Source: Cryptomeria japonica (taxonomy: Eukaryota > Streptophyta > Pinopsida > Cupressales > Cupressaceae). From it: a DNA stretch of 64,000 bases. The notes under the pieces were generated by a model, which saw only the letters and a list, made by a program, of their open reading frames with translations, was not told where the DNA came from and made no database searches. Numbering within the stretch: the stretch's first letter is position 1; each line of letters starts with the position of its first letter. Below, one piece after another: positions 33,701 through 45,915 of the stretch. The DNA is taken from NCBI RefSeq assembly GCF_030272615.1, contig NC_081405.1, positions 609,384,677-609,448,676 on the forward strand, written 5' to 3'. The position numbers were made by a program, and so were the translations under genes.

Positions 33701-34490
33701 ATGTTAGATTTCTATTTGCAAGAAGTTCATGCTTTTGATAATGTATGCAATTTTGTTGATTATGAGTTTAGTAAGGATGAATTAGATGAAGCTCTAGATG
33801 AATTTTTTAACCCTAAGCCTTCTAAACCTGCATTTTGCCAAAAGTTAATCAACCTTGTTACTATTCCATTTCATGGTGATGAGAAAGATATGTTGAATGA
33901 TTGCTCTCATGGGTACATTCCTATCAACTCCTCCACTAGATCTAGCAACATAGTTGATTCCCATGATTCCCTCTATGATGTTATGTCTCTTTTTGAGTCC
34001 AAAGATAAGCCTTTCAATCACTATGACCATGCTTTATTGGATGATGCCCTTGATGACTTTATGTGTTTTTCTAAACTTTCAAACAAGAATAATGCATCTA
34101 AAAGAGTTAATCAACATGATCATTGTGAATGAACATAACAAACCACTTTTTGTTGTCCAAGGTTCTTTTCCTTCTCCAACTTCACCTCTTCCCAATAAAC
34201 CTCTTTTTATGGTTCAAGGTGGATATGGTCATGATTCCTTTAGCACTCCAAACAAACCCATCATTACGATTCAAGGAAGGAATCCCACTAAGAGTCCTTA
34301 TAGATATGCTAGACAACTTACTAAGGAGATTTATAATGAAGTTCCTCATACCTACAACATGAGAGACAATAGGCAACCTAACCCTCCTCCAGTTGTTCTA
34401 ACTCCTCTACCTGATCCTCAACTCATTCTTCCTCAGTCACCTTGTATTTTACAAACTCTTGATAAGGAATATGATTTTTTTGAATAACTT
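33701..34490 (+). pseudogene. Gag-like N-terminal region of element B
   Basis: ATG 33701 gives MLDFYLQEVHAFDN, KDELDEALDEFFNPK and DDALDDFMCF, homologous to element A's ORF. At about 34060-34135 it jumps, after a stop, to a frame matching A from NKPLF onward. About 0.8 kb present in A is therefore absent here, or A gained it. The repeats KPLF(V/M)VQG and the RQPNPPPVVLT block follow up to a stop near 34487. No zinc knuckle or standard Gag domain is seen. Confidence 0.75.
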
Positions 34491-35090
34491 AAAGCTACTC
34501 CTACCAAGATATCCCTTTGGGATTTGCTTCAAAATTCCTCAACTCATCATGGAATGCTACAAGATGCCTTGATAACATTGAATGTCCCACCCACAGTGAC
34601 ATCCAATAATATGGCTTCCTTGATTCAATCTATTACATCATCTAAGTCTCAGATTACGTTTACACAAGATGAGCTACCTTCTAGTGAAATTCAACAACAA
34701 TATGATCCCTTAATGATTGTGGTTATCATAAATGATTGCGCAATAAGATGAAAATTAGTGGAAATTGGTTCTGGCCTTAATGTTTGTAGCATTAACCTAT
34801 TGCATAAGATCAATGTTGATACATCTCTTATCAAGCCTGATTCTCTCACTATCTTTGGCTTTGATAATGTTACCAAATCTTCACTAGGTATCATCACCTT
34901 GCATGTTAAAGTAGGTCATGTTACTTTACCGACTCCTATCCATGTTATGTTTGGAGAGTTGACATACAACTTGTTGCTAGGAAGACCTTGGATTCATAGC
35001 ATGCAAGTTGTTCCCTCTACATTGCATAGGCAAATCAATCTCTCTCACAACAACACAACATATACCTTGTTAAGAGACACAATATTTTAG
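34491..35090 (+). pseudogene. retropepsin region of element B
   Basis: From LWDLLQNSSTHHGMLQDAL (about 34515) through IGSGLNVCSINLLHKINV to LLLGRPWIHSMQVVPSTLHR, the same Tat-type protease region as in A. The active-site block reads EIGSG where A has DNGSG, so the catalytic Asp appears lost. There is one extra stop at 34749. The reading ends in TAG at 35088-35090 at exactly the position of A's TAA. Confidence 0.82.
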
Positions 35091-35720
35091 TCTTGTTTAC
35101 AAACATCAAGTTCTAAATCATCTTCAATCGATTCTTCCCCAACTGTCTTAGACAATTCCTCTAAAATTTCTACTCCGATTAGTGAGAATAGTTAATCAAA
35201 CCTATCTCCTATATCTGGATCTATCCTGGAGGCTTCTTCAAGTGGACCTAAAGTTCTTGAGGAATAATCTTCTCAACCTGATTCTAGTATTGAGATCACT
35301 TTCTCTCCTAGACAGATCCTTGTAGAAGATGATTGGGGATCCCTTGATTTCAATCCTACTTTCATAGGGGAATAGAAAATTCCCCCTAGAGAACCTAATG
35401 TCGAAAGAAAGAAGAAGAAGAACCTAAAAAGCAATCTACTTTGTTTGGGCCATTGAGTAATAACATTGTGGCATCTTCTTAGATTTCATCTCCCTTAGTC
35501 TCTAGTTTAGAGGATTTTGATCCTTCACTTTTTGAAAATTCTCCTTCTTCTTCAGAAATGACTAACCTTTATGGTCTTGGTTTTCACATCCTAGCTAGGT
35601 GTTGATATAATGGAAATGAATGTGGTGCTCAAGAAAAAGGGATTAAAGTTCCCTTGGAAAAAAAAATTAGTGATATGTCATTTAGGTTTGGTTATGATCC
35701 TTTCATGTGTACTTAAGCCT
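35091..35720 (+). pseudogene. G-patch-like extension of element B
   Basis: In frame after TAG 35088 the reading continues SCLQTSSSKSSS, like A's ACLQTSTSKGSSS. Later DDWGSLDFNPTFIGE and, after a frameshift, MTNLYGLGFHILARC and CGAQEKGIKVPLE match A's G-patch-like block. Several stops. It leads on into the pol region. Confidence 0.65.
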
Positions 35721-35939
35721 CTAAGAGACCATCTATTAGTGTTAATGTCATTTCTGCTTCTCTCTCACTAAAATACCTAGAATATATTGACTTTGACCCT
35801 TCATGTGTCTTTTATTTGGATGTTTTTACTATCGATGATTCCTTAGCTTAATTCTTGGGAGCTTATGATAACCTTCCTCGTTATCACCACAATCGTAGTT
35901 TTCTCTATTGTTTAAATTTGGAAGCTTAATGTGGGAAGG

Positions 35940-36995
35940 AAAGGAATAATGATGAGATAGTAAAAGAATTTCCTCAATTGAGAGATGATCATCAACAAAG
36001 TAATCTCCTAATAAACAACACCACTGATATCAAGATGGATCCTTGTGTTGAAGATAAGATCATCAAGATAGGGAAATGTCTTGATGAAGAAGAGAAAAAA
36101 CAATATGCTGAGTTGTTACATGAATTCCCTTAGATATTTGCTTGGATATATTCTCACATGCCTAGTGTAGATCCTACGATTGTCACTCATAACATTGTTT
36201 TAGTTCCTGATGCAAAATGTGTGAAGCAAAAGATTTGAAAGATTCACCCTAAAGTGGCATTATTTGTTAAAGCTAAGATTGAAAAATTGTTGGATGCTGG
36301 GTTCATTCATCCTATTGACTATTCCCCATGGATTTTGAACATTGTAGCAGTGGCTAGAGCTAAAAACAAGATTAGGATGTGTACTCATTTCCATTATTTG
36401 AGCAAAGCCTCTTTAAAATATGATTTTCCCCTCTTGAATATCAATATGATAGTGGATTCGATAGGAGGGAATGCTTTACTATCCTTTATGGATGGTTTCT
36501 CAGGATATAATCAAATTTTCATCAATCCCCAAGATCAATATAAAACTTGTTTCACCACTCCTTGGGGTAGGTTTTGTTGGATTATGATTCCTTTTGGATT
36601 AAAAAATGTAGGCGCAACCTATTAGTGTGCTATGACTCTCATTTTACATGATTATATGCATAAGACCTTAGAAGATTACGTTGATGACATCTTAGCCAAA
36701 TTCGTCCTTTGTACAAATCATGTTAAGATCCTTTGTCAGATCTTTGAGAGAATTTGTAAGTACAACATGCATTTGAATCCCCGAAAAAGTGTTTTTGGTG
36801 TTGATAGTGGAAAACTATTAGGATTCATAGTTTTACATCATGGCGTTGAGGTGGATACGAAAAAGATAGATGCTATTGTTAACATGCCACCTCCTAAGAA
36901 TGCTTCTCAACTAAAAAGTTTACAAGGAAAGATCATAGCTATTCGTAGGTTCATCTCACAACTTGTAGAATGTATCTTTCCCTTCATGTAATTGC
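35940..36995 (+). pseudogene. gypsy reverse transcriptase of element B
   Basis: Pre-RT linker from about 35940 (KIGKCLDEEEKKQYAELL), then ORF 36254-36625 with HPIDYSPWILNIVAVARAKN, MDGFSGYNQIFINPQDQYKT and MIPFGLKNVGATY. ORF 36632-36991 follows after one stop with LEDYVDDILAKF (catalytic YVDD), NPRKSVFGVDSGKLLGFIV and a thumb ending in CIFPFM. Few stops, so the domain is easily readable. Element A lacks all of this. Confidence 0.9.
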
Positions 36996-37029
36996 TTATG
37001 AATAATATGAATTTCTAATAGAATGAATA

Positions 37030-37520
37030 TCGTCAAGAATTGGAAGACTTAAAAACTTAGTTGGCCAATCCTCACATTCTTCAACCGGTTGATCCTACTA
37101 AGCCTTTTTTCCTATACACCGATGCTTCCCTCAAGCTCTTGCAGCCTTATTGGCACAATGTGATAAGGATGGTAAAGAATTCCCAGTTTATTACATAAGC
37201 CACACTCTACTTGATTATGAAGTCCGACATTCTGCGATAGAAAGACAATGCCTTGCTTTATTCTTTGCAACCCAAAATTTGAGGCATTATCTCTTGAATG
37301 TTGAGATTAATGTTATCATTAAATGTGATCCTCTTAAACATATTTTCTCCAAAACCAACCTTTTTTGATGCTTAGCTAAATGGGTTATGATGTTGACTGA
37401 GTTTGACCTTAAGTTTGTCTCACAAAAGGCAATAAAGGGTCAAGCATTAACTGATCATTTAGTTGATGCCCCTTCACCATTGTCCCTACCTAATTCAGAG
37501 TCGTTCCCTGATGAATAAAT
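37030..37520 (+). pseudogene. first RNase H domain of element B
   Basis: Preceded by PTKPFFLYTDASL near 37100 and a frameshift. ORF 37150-37368 gives AQCDKDGKEFPVYYISHTLL, HSAIERQCLALFFATQNLRH and VIIKCDPLKHIFSK, the gypsy RNase H pattern. After a stop it ends KAIKGQALTDHLVDAPSP, the connection to the second RNase H. Confidence 0.85.
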
Positions 37521-37529
37521 TTTTTCCAT

Positions 37530-37880
37530 TGAGGTTGATGAGACTTGGGAACTTTACTTAGACAACTCTAAGTGTCGTAAAGGATCAAGGGAAGAGGTGG
37601 TCTTAATTTCTCCTAAAAAGAAACCTATTCCTTTATCATATCATCTCAATTTTTTATGTACCAATAACATTGCTGAATATGAATCTCTTATAGTTAGAAT
37701 TAAAATAGCCTTTCCATTGAGTGTGAAGAACCTACACATTTATGGAGATTCTCAACTAATCATAAGACAAGTGATAGTAGTTTATCAAGCTAAACAAGAC
37801 AAATTATCACAATATAAAGATCTAGCTTTATCCTTGTTACAAAAATTTGATTCTTACACCATGGAGCCCATTCCTTGAAA
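37530..37880 (+). pseudogene. second (archaeal-type) RNase H of element B
   Basis: ETWELYLDNSKCRKGSR, NNIAEYESLIVRIKIAF and LHIYGDSQLIIRQVIVVYQ show the D...E...D pattern of the additional RNase H known from the Tat lineage. The D, E and D positions are readable. It is one frame from 37519 to the stop at 37876 and lies directly before integrase. Confidence 0.85.
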
Positions 37881-37902
37881 AGATAATCAACATGTTGATG
37901 CG

Positions 37903-39300
37903 ATGGCATGTGTCGCCTCTCTTGTGTATCTAGAGGACCCCATGGTAGATCTTCAATTCACTATTCACAACCTTACTTCCCCGGCTATTGCTAGTAACCT
38001 TGGTGATGTGGCATATTGTTGCATTATAGATTCTGATGAATGGTACCTGCATATCACAAGATATTGGAGTGGTGGTACCTTTCCTGATTATGTGAATAAG
38101 AATACTAGGGCTAGGGTTCACAAATTGGTTGATAGATACATTATCCTTTCTAATGTTCTCTATAGGAGTGGTTATAATGGTATTCTCCTTAGATGCTTAA
38201 ACAAGGTTGAGGTCCCTATCGCTCTCGAAGAAGTGCATTCAAGTGCTTGCGGGGGGCATTTTGGGGGTAGCTCTTTAGTTCAGAGATTGCTCCAAATGAG
38301 ATATTATTGGCAAACCATGGGGAAATATTCTTTTGTGTTTGTTAAACGATGTCATCAGTATCAACAACATAGTAATTTTATTCATGCCCCTGCTCAAGAG
38401 CTTTTATTATAGGTAGCATCTTTGCCCTTTTCCACATGGAGTTTAGATCTCGTTGGTTAAATATCTCCTCCTTCATGTCAAGGACATAATTTCATCATAA
38501 CTGCTACTGATTACTTTACGAAGTGGGTGGAAGTCATTCCTCTTAGATCCACTACCACTGAAGTAATTTGTCAATTCATTTTAGAAAACATCATTTCTCG
38601 ATTTGGGATACCTTCTGCCTTAGTTTTAGATAATAAAACATCATTCAAAAATAAGGATGTGAAGAATTTTCTTGAGAAATATCATATTCAACATAAATTT
38701 TCTACACCTTATTATCCTATATCAAATGGTCAAGCTGAGTCTTCTAATAGGATAATTGAACAAATTCTTTGAAAGACTGTAAACGAGCATGGTAAGGATT
38801 GGCATACTCATTTAACCTATTCTCTATGGGCTTATCACATGAGTGTATGTATTTCTATGTGTTGTACTCCTTATAATCTTGCTTATGGTGTTGACGCCAT
38901 TATGCCTTTGGAGTTAGCAATTCCTTCTTTGAGATTTTATCTTAAGGGTATAGTGGATGATGATTCCTATAGAGAGAAAAGACTTAAGCAAATTGAGATG
39001 CTCAATGAACGGCATATCAATGCCCTTGAACATATTCAAGCATATCATAAAACTTTGCAATGAAGCTATAATGATAAGGTTATTCATGGTTCCTTCTTGG
39101 TAGGGGATTTAGTCCTTAATGAGAATCAATGCAACATCAATGCCTTACTTGAGGAAAAAGGAAAATTTAGTCCTAATTCACTTGGACCATACATCATCAT
39201 GGAGGTCTATGTATCAGGTGCTTACAGGATAGCAGATGTGGAAGGTACGCCTCTCAAGGAACCCATAAATGCTATGCAGCTTTGTAGATACTATATCTAG
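37903..39300 (+). pseudogene. gypsy integrase of element B
   Basis: One frame (with about five stops) from MACVASLVYLEDPM to MQLCRYYI. HSSACGGHFGGSS and CHQYQQHSN are the zinc-binding H2C2 end (first Cys of the CxxC changed). The core is TDYFTKWVEVIPLRS, LVLDNKTSFKNKD and NGQAESSNRIIEQIL, with the third acidic residue in place. The C-terminal part has HGSFLVGDLVL and GPYIIMEVYVSGAYRIAD. Confidence 0.88.
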
Positions 39301-40800
39301 TTATTTTTTTCTCTCTTTCTTTACTTCTAGTTTTCTTTCTATTATCTCTCTGTATCTTTTTCTTAAAAATTGGGTAATATGTTAGCATGTTTTCATTAAA
39401 GTATGTAAGATTAAATGATGTTATATTGTTTGGTCTACATTACTTCATTCTTGACAATCATGTTTGATTACTGTATTGTTTGTCTTGGATTATTTTTATG
39501 TAAATTGTAATGGATTTACATTTCATATGTGTTAGCATATTATACAATTTCTTAAGTGTTAAGTAGAATTATATCATGTTTCATTTAATTAGAGTTAATT
39601 AAATCACATTAGTCATATAGTTCCCTTTCTTAATACATTCTTCCTTTACATCATCACAGTAGCATTTGATTAAATACTTAGTTATTTATTTAAATCACAC
39701 ATGTATAAATTTAATCATGAAGTATTGAGAAATCAATCACATGGAAATTAAGTTAGATATACATGCTCATTACTCAATATGTTACCTCTAATCTAAGAAA
39801 TATGTACATTGTTTAAGGATTACAAATAACATAATCATAAGTGAATCATATATGTACATCAGTACATCAAAATCATCTCCTATTCCTAGGACTAGTAGTA
39901 AGAGGATGGTGGCTAGATGCCCCCTCCTGATCTGGCTATGTAGGTTTCCCCATGGGGGTGTATCATGATATAAACCACAAGTGACTCCACGAGGAGCTCA
40001 TACAATCTCTCTCCATCATGATCCCTTGGTACGTGGCTATTTTTTTCTGTGTTGTCATGAGGTCACACTTTGTTTGTCATAATTTGTCTTTTAGGTCCTC
40101 CACCTCCGTCCAAATAGGGGAGGAAAGGTCCTCATGATGTCCTACACTCCTTCAATGTTTGTGCGGTATCTGTATGTGTGCAGTCACAATAAGGTCTGTC
40201 ACTACATTCTAAATCAGAGAACACCATTCCTGGATGCTAGCTGTAGGATAGAGAGAAATTTTTCATCAGTATCATTCTATATAATCAAATTTAAAATAGG
40301 TAAGATACATATGCTAATCAATAAAAAAACACATTGCCTGGATCTCCCTCTTGCCAGTGAGGATCAAAGACAACTATTTCCTAAGTCTAGGATCTACTAG
40401 GCTCTCTCCGCTTGTACTATCTCTATATAGTTAGTATAGGCTGATGAGGATCAGGATCAAGACCCCTTATGGGACTCCTCTCTTCCTAATGTGGGAGACT
40501 CAATGGATCTATGGCTCTGGTATCCTCTCTAGAGTGATGAAGTGCACCTGACTCTTCGTCCTCCTACTTCTCCTCCTCATCCTCTTCTTTGTCCTACTCC
40601 TTGTAATTATATCCATCCTGATCTCCCTCATTGGTATCAGCATCACCTCCATCTCCACCTACCTCCTACTCCTCTGTGTCATCACCTTGATCATTTGAAT
40701 CCTCCTCGAATGCACTGGATACCTCTCTATCGCTTTCCTATCTCAATGGTCCTCCTCCACCGTGTGATGTATTCTTGGTGCACACTTGAATCATCTCTAT
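39301..40800. other. spacer between integrase and antisense relic, element B
   Basis: No credible gene. 39301-39900 is very AT-rich. 40380-40800 is pyrimidine-rich with many cctcc and ctcc runs on the plus strand, so the minus strand, which carries the downstream PMD relic, is purine-rich here. Several 80-codon frames exist without recognisable content. The acidic reading of the minus strand here could be the C-terminal tail of the PMD protein. Confidence 0.5.
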
Positions 40801-41880
40801 AATCTGTTGCTATCTCCTGAACTTACCCATCTGAATCTATGATGTCGATCTCATCACTCCTAGGCCTAGGAATGGTTCCTAGCCTCAACATCACTTGTGA
40901 GTTTCAGATGTATATAGGCACATCAGTAGGAACACACTTCTTGAACCCAAACTACCACCAAACTTGATCAAATTAGAAAGGAATGACTATGTGGCTATAT
41001 CATTCCTCTATTAGATGGTTCCTCTGTATGTCAAACATCTATCTACATAGCCCTACCCACATGGACATCTTTAGGTAGGGACTCCATATGATCTCGCTTT
41101 CTCTCAATCTATCCATTCTTAATCTCCAATACAGGATATCGCCAAATCACCATTCATGGGTAAGAGAATAAGCATATACCCTAGGCTGCTCTAGGACCAT
41201 CTCTATAGGGGATCCACCAGCTCTAGCTCATGTGATATGCTCAAACATCCTCACCTGTAGTAGTGTGCATGTCATATGGTTGCATCCCTATCCGAACACA
41301 TACTCTCCAAGGTTGTGATAGAGATATGCAAGTATACTCTGACCCCAAGAGTATACTCTCACATGTCTCTACATAGCCCTTATGGTGTAGATGAGTCCTC
41401 CATGCATATGTGTGTTGCACCCATTGGGGCACACAACTAATGCAAGGGTCACAATCATGAGTCGCCTCACCAATGGAACCTTGCATGTAGGGTGTAGGAT
41501 CCTGCTAACCATAATGTGACCCCTCATCTTACTATGTATCACTCCCCCCACAGCGTCTATCTATTGTCTCTTGTAATCCTCCTTTGTGCAGTCGGATCAA
41601 TATCTGACAGTCTATCCTCTGATGGGTAGACACAGAATATGATACACATCCTCTAGGGTGATCGTCATCTCCCCCACTGGTAGTGAGAATGTCGAGGTAT
41701 CTGTATCCCACCTCTCCATTAGTGCCATCAACATAGAAGAATGGAATCAGATGGCCAAAATGGTCATCACATCCCACAAACCCACTACATGTAGCAAATC
41801 TCTCTCTCCTACTATCAGTCTCAAGATTTTCTCTCAAAGGCTCTAAAAGGTGAGACCGGTGGTATGCTCATAGATGTAAG
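40800..41880 (-). pseudogene. antisense plant mobile domain (PMD) relic of element B
   Basis: Minus-strand translation across frames gives FVGCDDHFGHLI near 41770, LMERWDTDTSTFSLPVGEM plus TITLEDVYHILCLPIRG at about 41625-41720, YSWGQSILAYLYHNLGEY near 41310-41360 and FDQVWW(stop)FGFKKCVPTDVP near 40920-40960. In this order these are the conserved blocks of the aminotransferase-like plant mobile domain, known from MAIL/MAIN proteins and from extra ORFs of transposable elements, including antisense ORFs of Tat-type gypsy elements. At least two frameshifts and several stops break it. Function in the element is unknown. Confidence 0.75.
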
Positions 41881-42004
41881 GTAGTGTCTACAAAATTATT
41901 AAGCATTCACTCATCAGTAATCGATCAATCATCTGTCATCATGTAATCAAATAAATCATTCTATCATTCCTACCATTCATTACCTAATCTAGTATCCACG
42001 TTGG

Positions 42005-42165
42005 TCACCCTGTACAAGGACTAGGGTGCCCTGTATGGACCAGGGTGCCCTACTGGGACCATGGTGCCCAGAGGAGACCATGGTTCCCCCTTGGGACCAT
42101 GGCCCCCTAGAAGGACCAGGGCACCCTAGGACCCCTAGGTGTCCAAAGGGTGGCCCCCGGCCCAG
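42005..42165 (-). repeat. GC-rich degenerate repeat near the 3' end of element B
   Basis: Repeated variants of ggaccagggtgccct and gggaccatggtgcccag. On the minus strand this is gggcacc(c/a)tggtcc, the core of the minisatellite in the LTRs of A and B. It produces a Gly/Pro-rich antisense frame (41989-42228) that I do not regard as a gene. Confidence 0.6.
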
Positions 42166-42883
42166 ACTAGGTGATGACATCACCACTTCTGAAAACTGTA
42201 AAAACATGACAAAGTCAAACATAGTCAATGGGAAGTCAACTCACCTGATCGAGTAGTTGACCGATGAGTATAGAATGGTGCAGGATCTCCATCCACATGG
42301 GTCACTTAGGTCAATGTTAAGGCATGATGGCTTGTATGTGGGCTCCTCTATAGTGAATAGTGACAAAAAGTTAGAAAGTGACAAACGAAGGTGTCATTTT
42401 CATATTTATGTGTTATGCACTTTTTGACTTTATGTTTTTAAGTTAAAACCCTGATTTTTGTATTTTTTCTTCAATCTATCATATCTTGCGATAGGAAGCT
42501 CCGATTATCGCATCATTGGTGGCATTGGAATTGTGAGTTCACCCTCTCACTCCGTGTTATTTCAATAATATTCTTGGATAATTAATCAAGTCTTGTTGTG
42601 AACTCGCTTCATCACAATCTTTATAATAATTCATTGTGGAAAACATGATACCCTGTTTCACCTCACAAATAAGCAAGTTGAAATAGGAGGGCATATAGCT
42701 ACCTGCAAATTTCGTCACCTTTCTTAGTAAGAATTAGGTGATTTTTTGATCTAACATGTGGTTTTGTAGGGTGTAGTTCTGAACTGTTTATTGCAGATAC
42801 TGCTAGGGGATATGTCCTTTTTCAAATGATGTTTACTTTTCTATAATTTATCTTGCATATGCACATAGTGTCATATAACCTAT
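42166..42883 (+). other. 3' internal tail of element B
   Basis: No ORF. From about 42640 it matches the end of element A's internal region (about 12930-13210), including the acatgataccctgtttcac and taacatgtggttttgtagg strings. Confidence 0.65.
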
Positions 42884-42898
42884 AAAGTGGGGGCTAAA
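42884..42898 (+). other. polypurine tract of element B
   Basis: AAAGTGGGGGCTAAA, identical to the tract of element A, directly before the 3' LTR. Confidence 0.8.
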
Positions 42899-44558
42899 TG
42901 TATTGTCATAAATTGTACACCCTTCCTAGGGTGGTACAATTTCATACTTAGGTTAGCACCCGCCTTATTGTGTCTTGCATCTTGCATTTCTAATTACCCT
43001 TTAAGAATTTAATTAATTAATTTAATTAAATATAAGGTCTTGTCTCATCACTTTACACACTACAAAGTTGGGCCCTTTACCATAAGCATGCCCATTTTCA
43101 TTTTATTCCTCCAATGAATCATTTAATCATAAACCCTAGTTATGTCTTATTTCAACTATTTAGGCCCAATTTAGGATATTGAAACACCTCAAAATCAGCT
43201 ATAACTTTGGGATGTGCTCTAATATTATCATATCTAATAGCCCTAAAAATTTGGTGAAAAGTTGGTTGGACTGTGGCAGGAATGAACATGGTGCACCAAT
43301 TTTTTCCCAAAATTTCAGGAGTGCAATCCTATGATATGATAATGCTTAACCCCAAAATATCAGCAAGAAATTCAAATCCTAGGTTGGCCTAAACAAGAAA
43401 TTATGATCTAGGGTTTCATGCTTAAGAGCTCTCTTTCTTCATTTGAAGGGCTCTTCTTAGAAGAATCTAAGAGCAGGTTTTTGGAGTAGTAGAGCCTTCT
43501 TTGCAATGAAAGAGTAGATCTTTGAAGTCTTCAACAACATCAAACATTCATCCATCAAACATTCATCAAACATCATTTTATCAATTGCGGGCTTTTCAAG
43601 ATGTAGAAGAACAATAGGAAATCACCGACTAACGATTGGGTTGTACCTCTCCCTTGGGGTTGGGTATGGTATCATGGTGTTTTTAGATCTTTGTGGAAGC
43701 TTCATTTTGATTCATATTTATGCTTTAGATCACTTTGCATTATGGATTTAGATCATTTACTTTATCAATTATAAGCAATTAGGGTTTACTCTTCAAGGTT
43801 TCTCTAGTTTGTTTACTTTCATTCTTAGGATTTTGCATATACACGGGGTTCTTGCACACACATTTTCAATACATTATCGGCTATTCATGGAGGTGTAAAT
43901 CACAAACACAAGGTTTTTACTATAGAAAAACCTTATATAGCCACCCCAAACCTTTCATTTTCAATTTGCAAGTGTAGAAATAGGAATCTGGAAGTAGGTA
44001 CAGGTCTAGAACATGCATCTACATAACTCAAAAACTTTAGAAGTGCAGAAACCCTATCAAAGATAGGGGCGTAGTGCCCTAGTCCTACCCAGGATAGGGG
44101 CATGGTGCCCTGGTCCTGCCCTCTTTCAACAAGACTTGGGAGAACAACAATTCACAAGTCTCAGAATCCCTCCTCTCAGTTGCAGCTCTAGAGTTGCAGA
44201 ATCAGGATAGTGGTGTGGCACCTTGGTCTTGAGCATTTCTGCTTAGATTTTAGACATAGGCGCACCTCTGATTTTGTCTTGTGATCTATACTTTTCAGCA
44301 GTGCATTTGTTGTTCTTTGATCTACATTCTCATATTAGGATTTGTTTGCATATGTGTTTTCTAGGTTAAATTGCATTTTGCATCATTCCTCTCTCTCATT
44401 TACAACAAAGAAATAGAAAACCTAAGAGGTAATCCATGACTCTCTCTTTCTCATAAGAAGTAGCCAACATGTGTTACCTTCCTAGGCTCTTTCGTATTCC
44501 ATGAGTGTGTATGAGAGTGGGATTAGGGTTTCCATACTTACAACTTTTTCCATACACA
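42899..44558 (+). repeat. 3' LTR of element B
   Basis: 1,660 bp, TGTATTGTCA to CCATACACA, followed by TSD GTAAT. It has two units of the GC-rich minisatellite at about 44071-44130, whereas the 5' LTR has about one. Confidence 0.9.
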
Positions 44559-44563
44559 GTAAT
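44559..44563. repeat. target site duplication of element B, right copy
   Basis: GTAAT, identical to 32017-32021; element C's LTR resumes. Confidence 0.9.
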
Positions 44564-44808
44564 TATTTATCATACTATTACAAAGTATTCATCTGATTGT
44601 GGGTAGGGTTTCCCATCATGGTTTTTCCCTTTCTGGGTTTTCCATGGAAACATATTTGTGTTGTGTGGTGTGCTTTCATGATATATCTTTCATTGTGTTG
44701 TGCTTTGATATAAGGTTTTTAACTTAATTAATTGTTGTATTTGTGAGTAAACTGATTCACCCCGTCCCCCCACTCTCAGTTAATTGCTGGTATCAGATCA
44801 TTCCAACA
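44564..44808 (+). repeat. 5' LTR of element C, second part
   Basis: Matches 49344-49592 of the 3' LTR (gattgtgggtagggtttcc block, terminal gattcacc...ctctcag block), ending TTCCAACA at 44808. Confidence 0.88.
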
Positions 44809-44810
44809 AT

Positions 44811-44828
44811 TGGTATTAGAGCAAGGTC
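44811..44828 (+). other. primer binding site of element C
   Basis: TGGTATTAGAGCAAGGTC, a variant of the initiator-Met complement, 2 bp after the LTR end. Confidence 0.85.
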
Positions 44829-44863
44829 CTCTCTACAAAAGCTTAACCTCTTGAGGAGATCTG

Positions 44864-45877
44864 ATGGCAACTGCATCTAGTTCTACATTCAATCCCTACC
44901 CGATGGAGAGTCCCAGATTTGATTGTACTAATTACAAAATATGGAAGGAGCAAATGAAGATTTATCTCAGTTGTCTTGAAGTTGAAATTTGGGAGATAGT
45001 GGAGAAAGGATATATACCTCATGATCCTAATTCTAGAACACCGACACCTATTGATGAATAGAAGAGAGATGAAAATGATATGAGAGCAAAAGAAGCATTG
45101 TTAAGAACCCTATCTATTCAAAAGCTATTGAATCTCAAAGAGTTGGAGAATGCAAAGCTGATCTAGACAAAGCTTGAAACTCTTTATAAAGGTGACCGGG
45201 CTATGAAAATTGCTAAACTTGAAGGTTTCTGGGTAAGATGAAACTTTGAAGATGGAAGAAGATGAGAGGATAAGTTCTTTGATGGATAGAGTCAATGAGA
45301 TTGTCATGGGTATCAAATGTTGTGGTAGATTGATTAGTGAGGATGAGATAGTATCAAAGGTTCTAAGAGTTCTACCTCTGGCTTATAAGATGAAGGATAC
45401 TAATATCAATGAACTCTAGACAATGTCAAGTACCCCTATGGCTAGAGATACATTAGTTGGGAAATGAACTACTTTTGAACCTGAAGAAATTGGAGATCAA
45501 AGTGCTCCTAAAACTGAGACTACATTCAAAGCATCTGCCTCTAGTAAATAGAAGATGGATTAAAAGGAGATGTATGCTAATGATATGGAGGAAAATGAGA
45601 GAGGAGAAAGATAACTTGAAGAGCTGGAAGCCTTGATTGCTAGAAGAATTCCTAAAGGACCAGCAGGAAGTAAGTATGAAGGAAAAGTCCCTTTTAAATG
45701 TTTTTCATGCAATAAAATTGGTCATTTTCCTTCTAGATACCTTGAAAGAGCTGCTAGGAATCATGAAAGATTTGTGAGGAATTATAAGCCTAATCCTGAA
45801 TATCAGAGTATACCTAGATTGATAAGAAATAAGGATAAATCATGTTATTATGCCAGTGATAATGATTTTGGTATTTC

Positions 45878-45915
<38 letters not shown>

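Larger units (their letters stand above)
32022..44558 (+). mobile_element. element B: Ty3/gypsy (Tat-lineage) element nested in C
   Basis: 12,537 bp with LTRs 32022-33681 (its end deleted) and 42899-44558 and perfect TSD GTAAT. Coding order on the plus strand: Gag-like, protease, G-patch-like, RT, RNase H, second RNase H, integrase. After integrase lie 3.6 kb including an antisense plant-mobile-domain relic. Two RNase H domains and an antisense extra ORF before the 3' LTR are hallmarks known for the Tat lineage. The junction of 5' LTR and leader has lost the LTR end and PBS, so this copy cannot be reverse transcribed. LTRs differ by about 10% over the first 140 bp. Confidence 0.92.

Noticed and set aside
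40542-40802. Pro/His-rich plus-strand ORF of 86 codons
   Set aside because: It arises from the pyrimidine-rich run opposite the acidic tail region of the antisense PMD relic.
41989-42228. Gly/Pro-rich minus-strand ORF of 79 codons
   Set aside because: It is a translation of the GC-rich degenerate repeat; no start context or homology suggests a gene.
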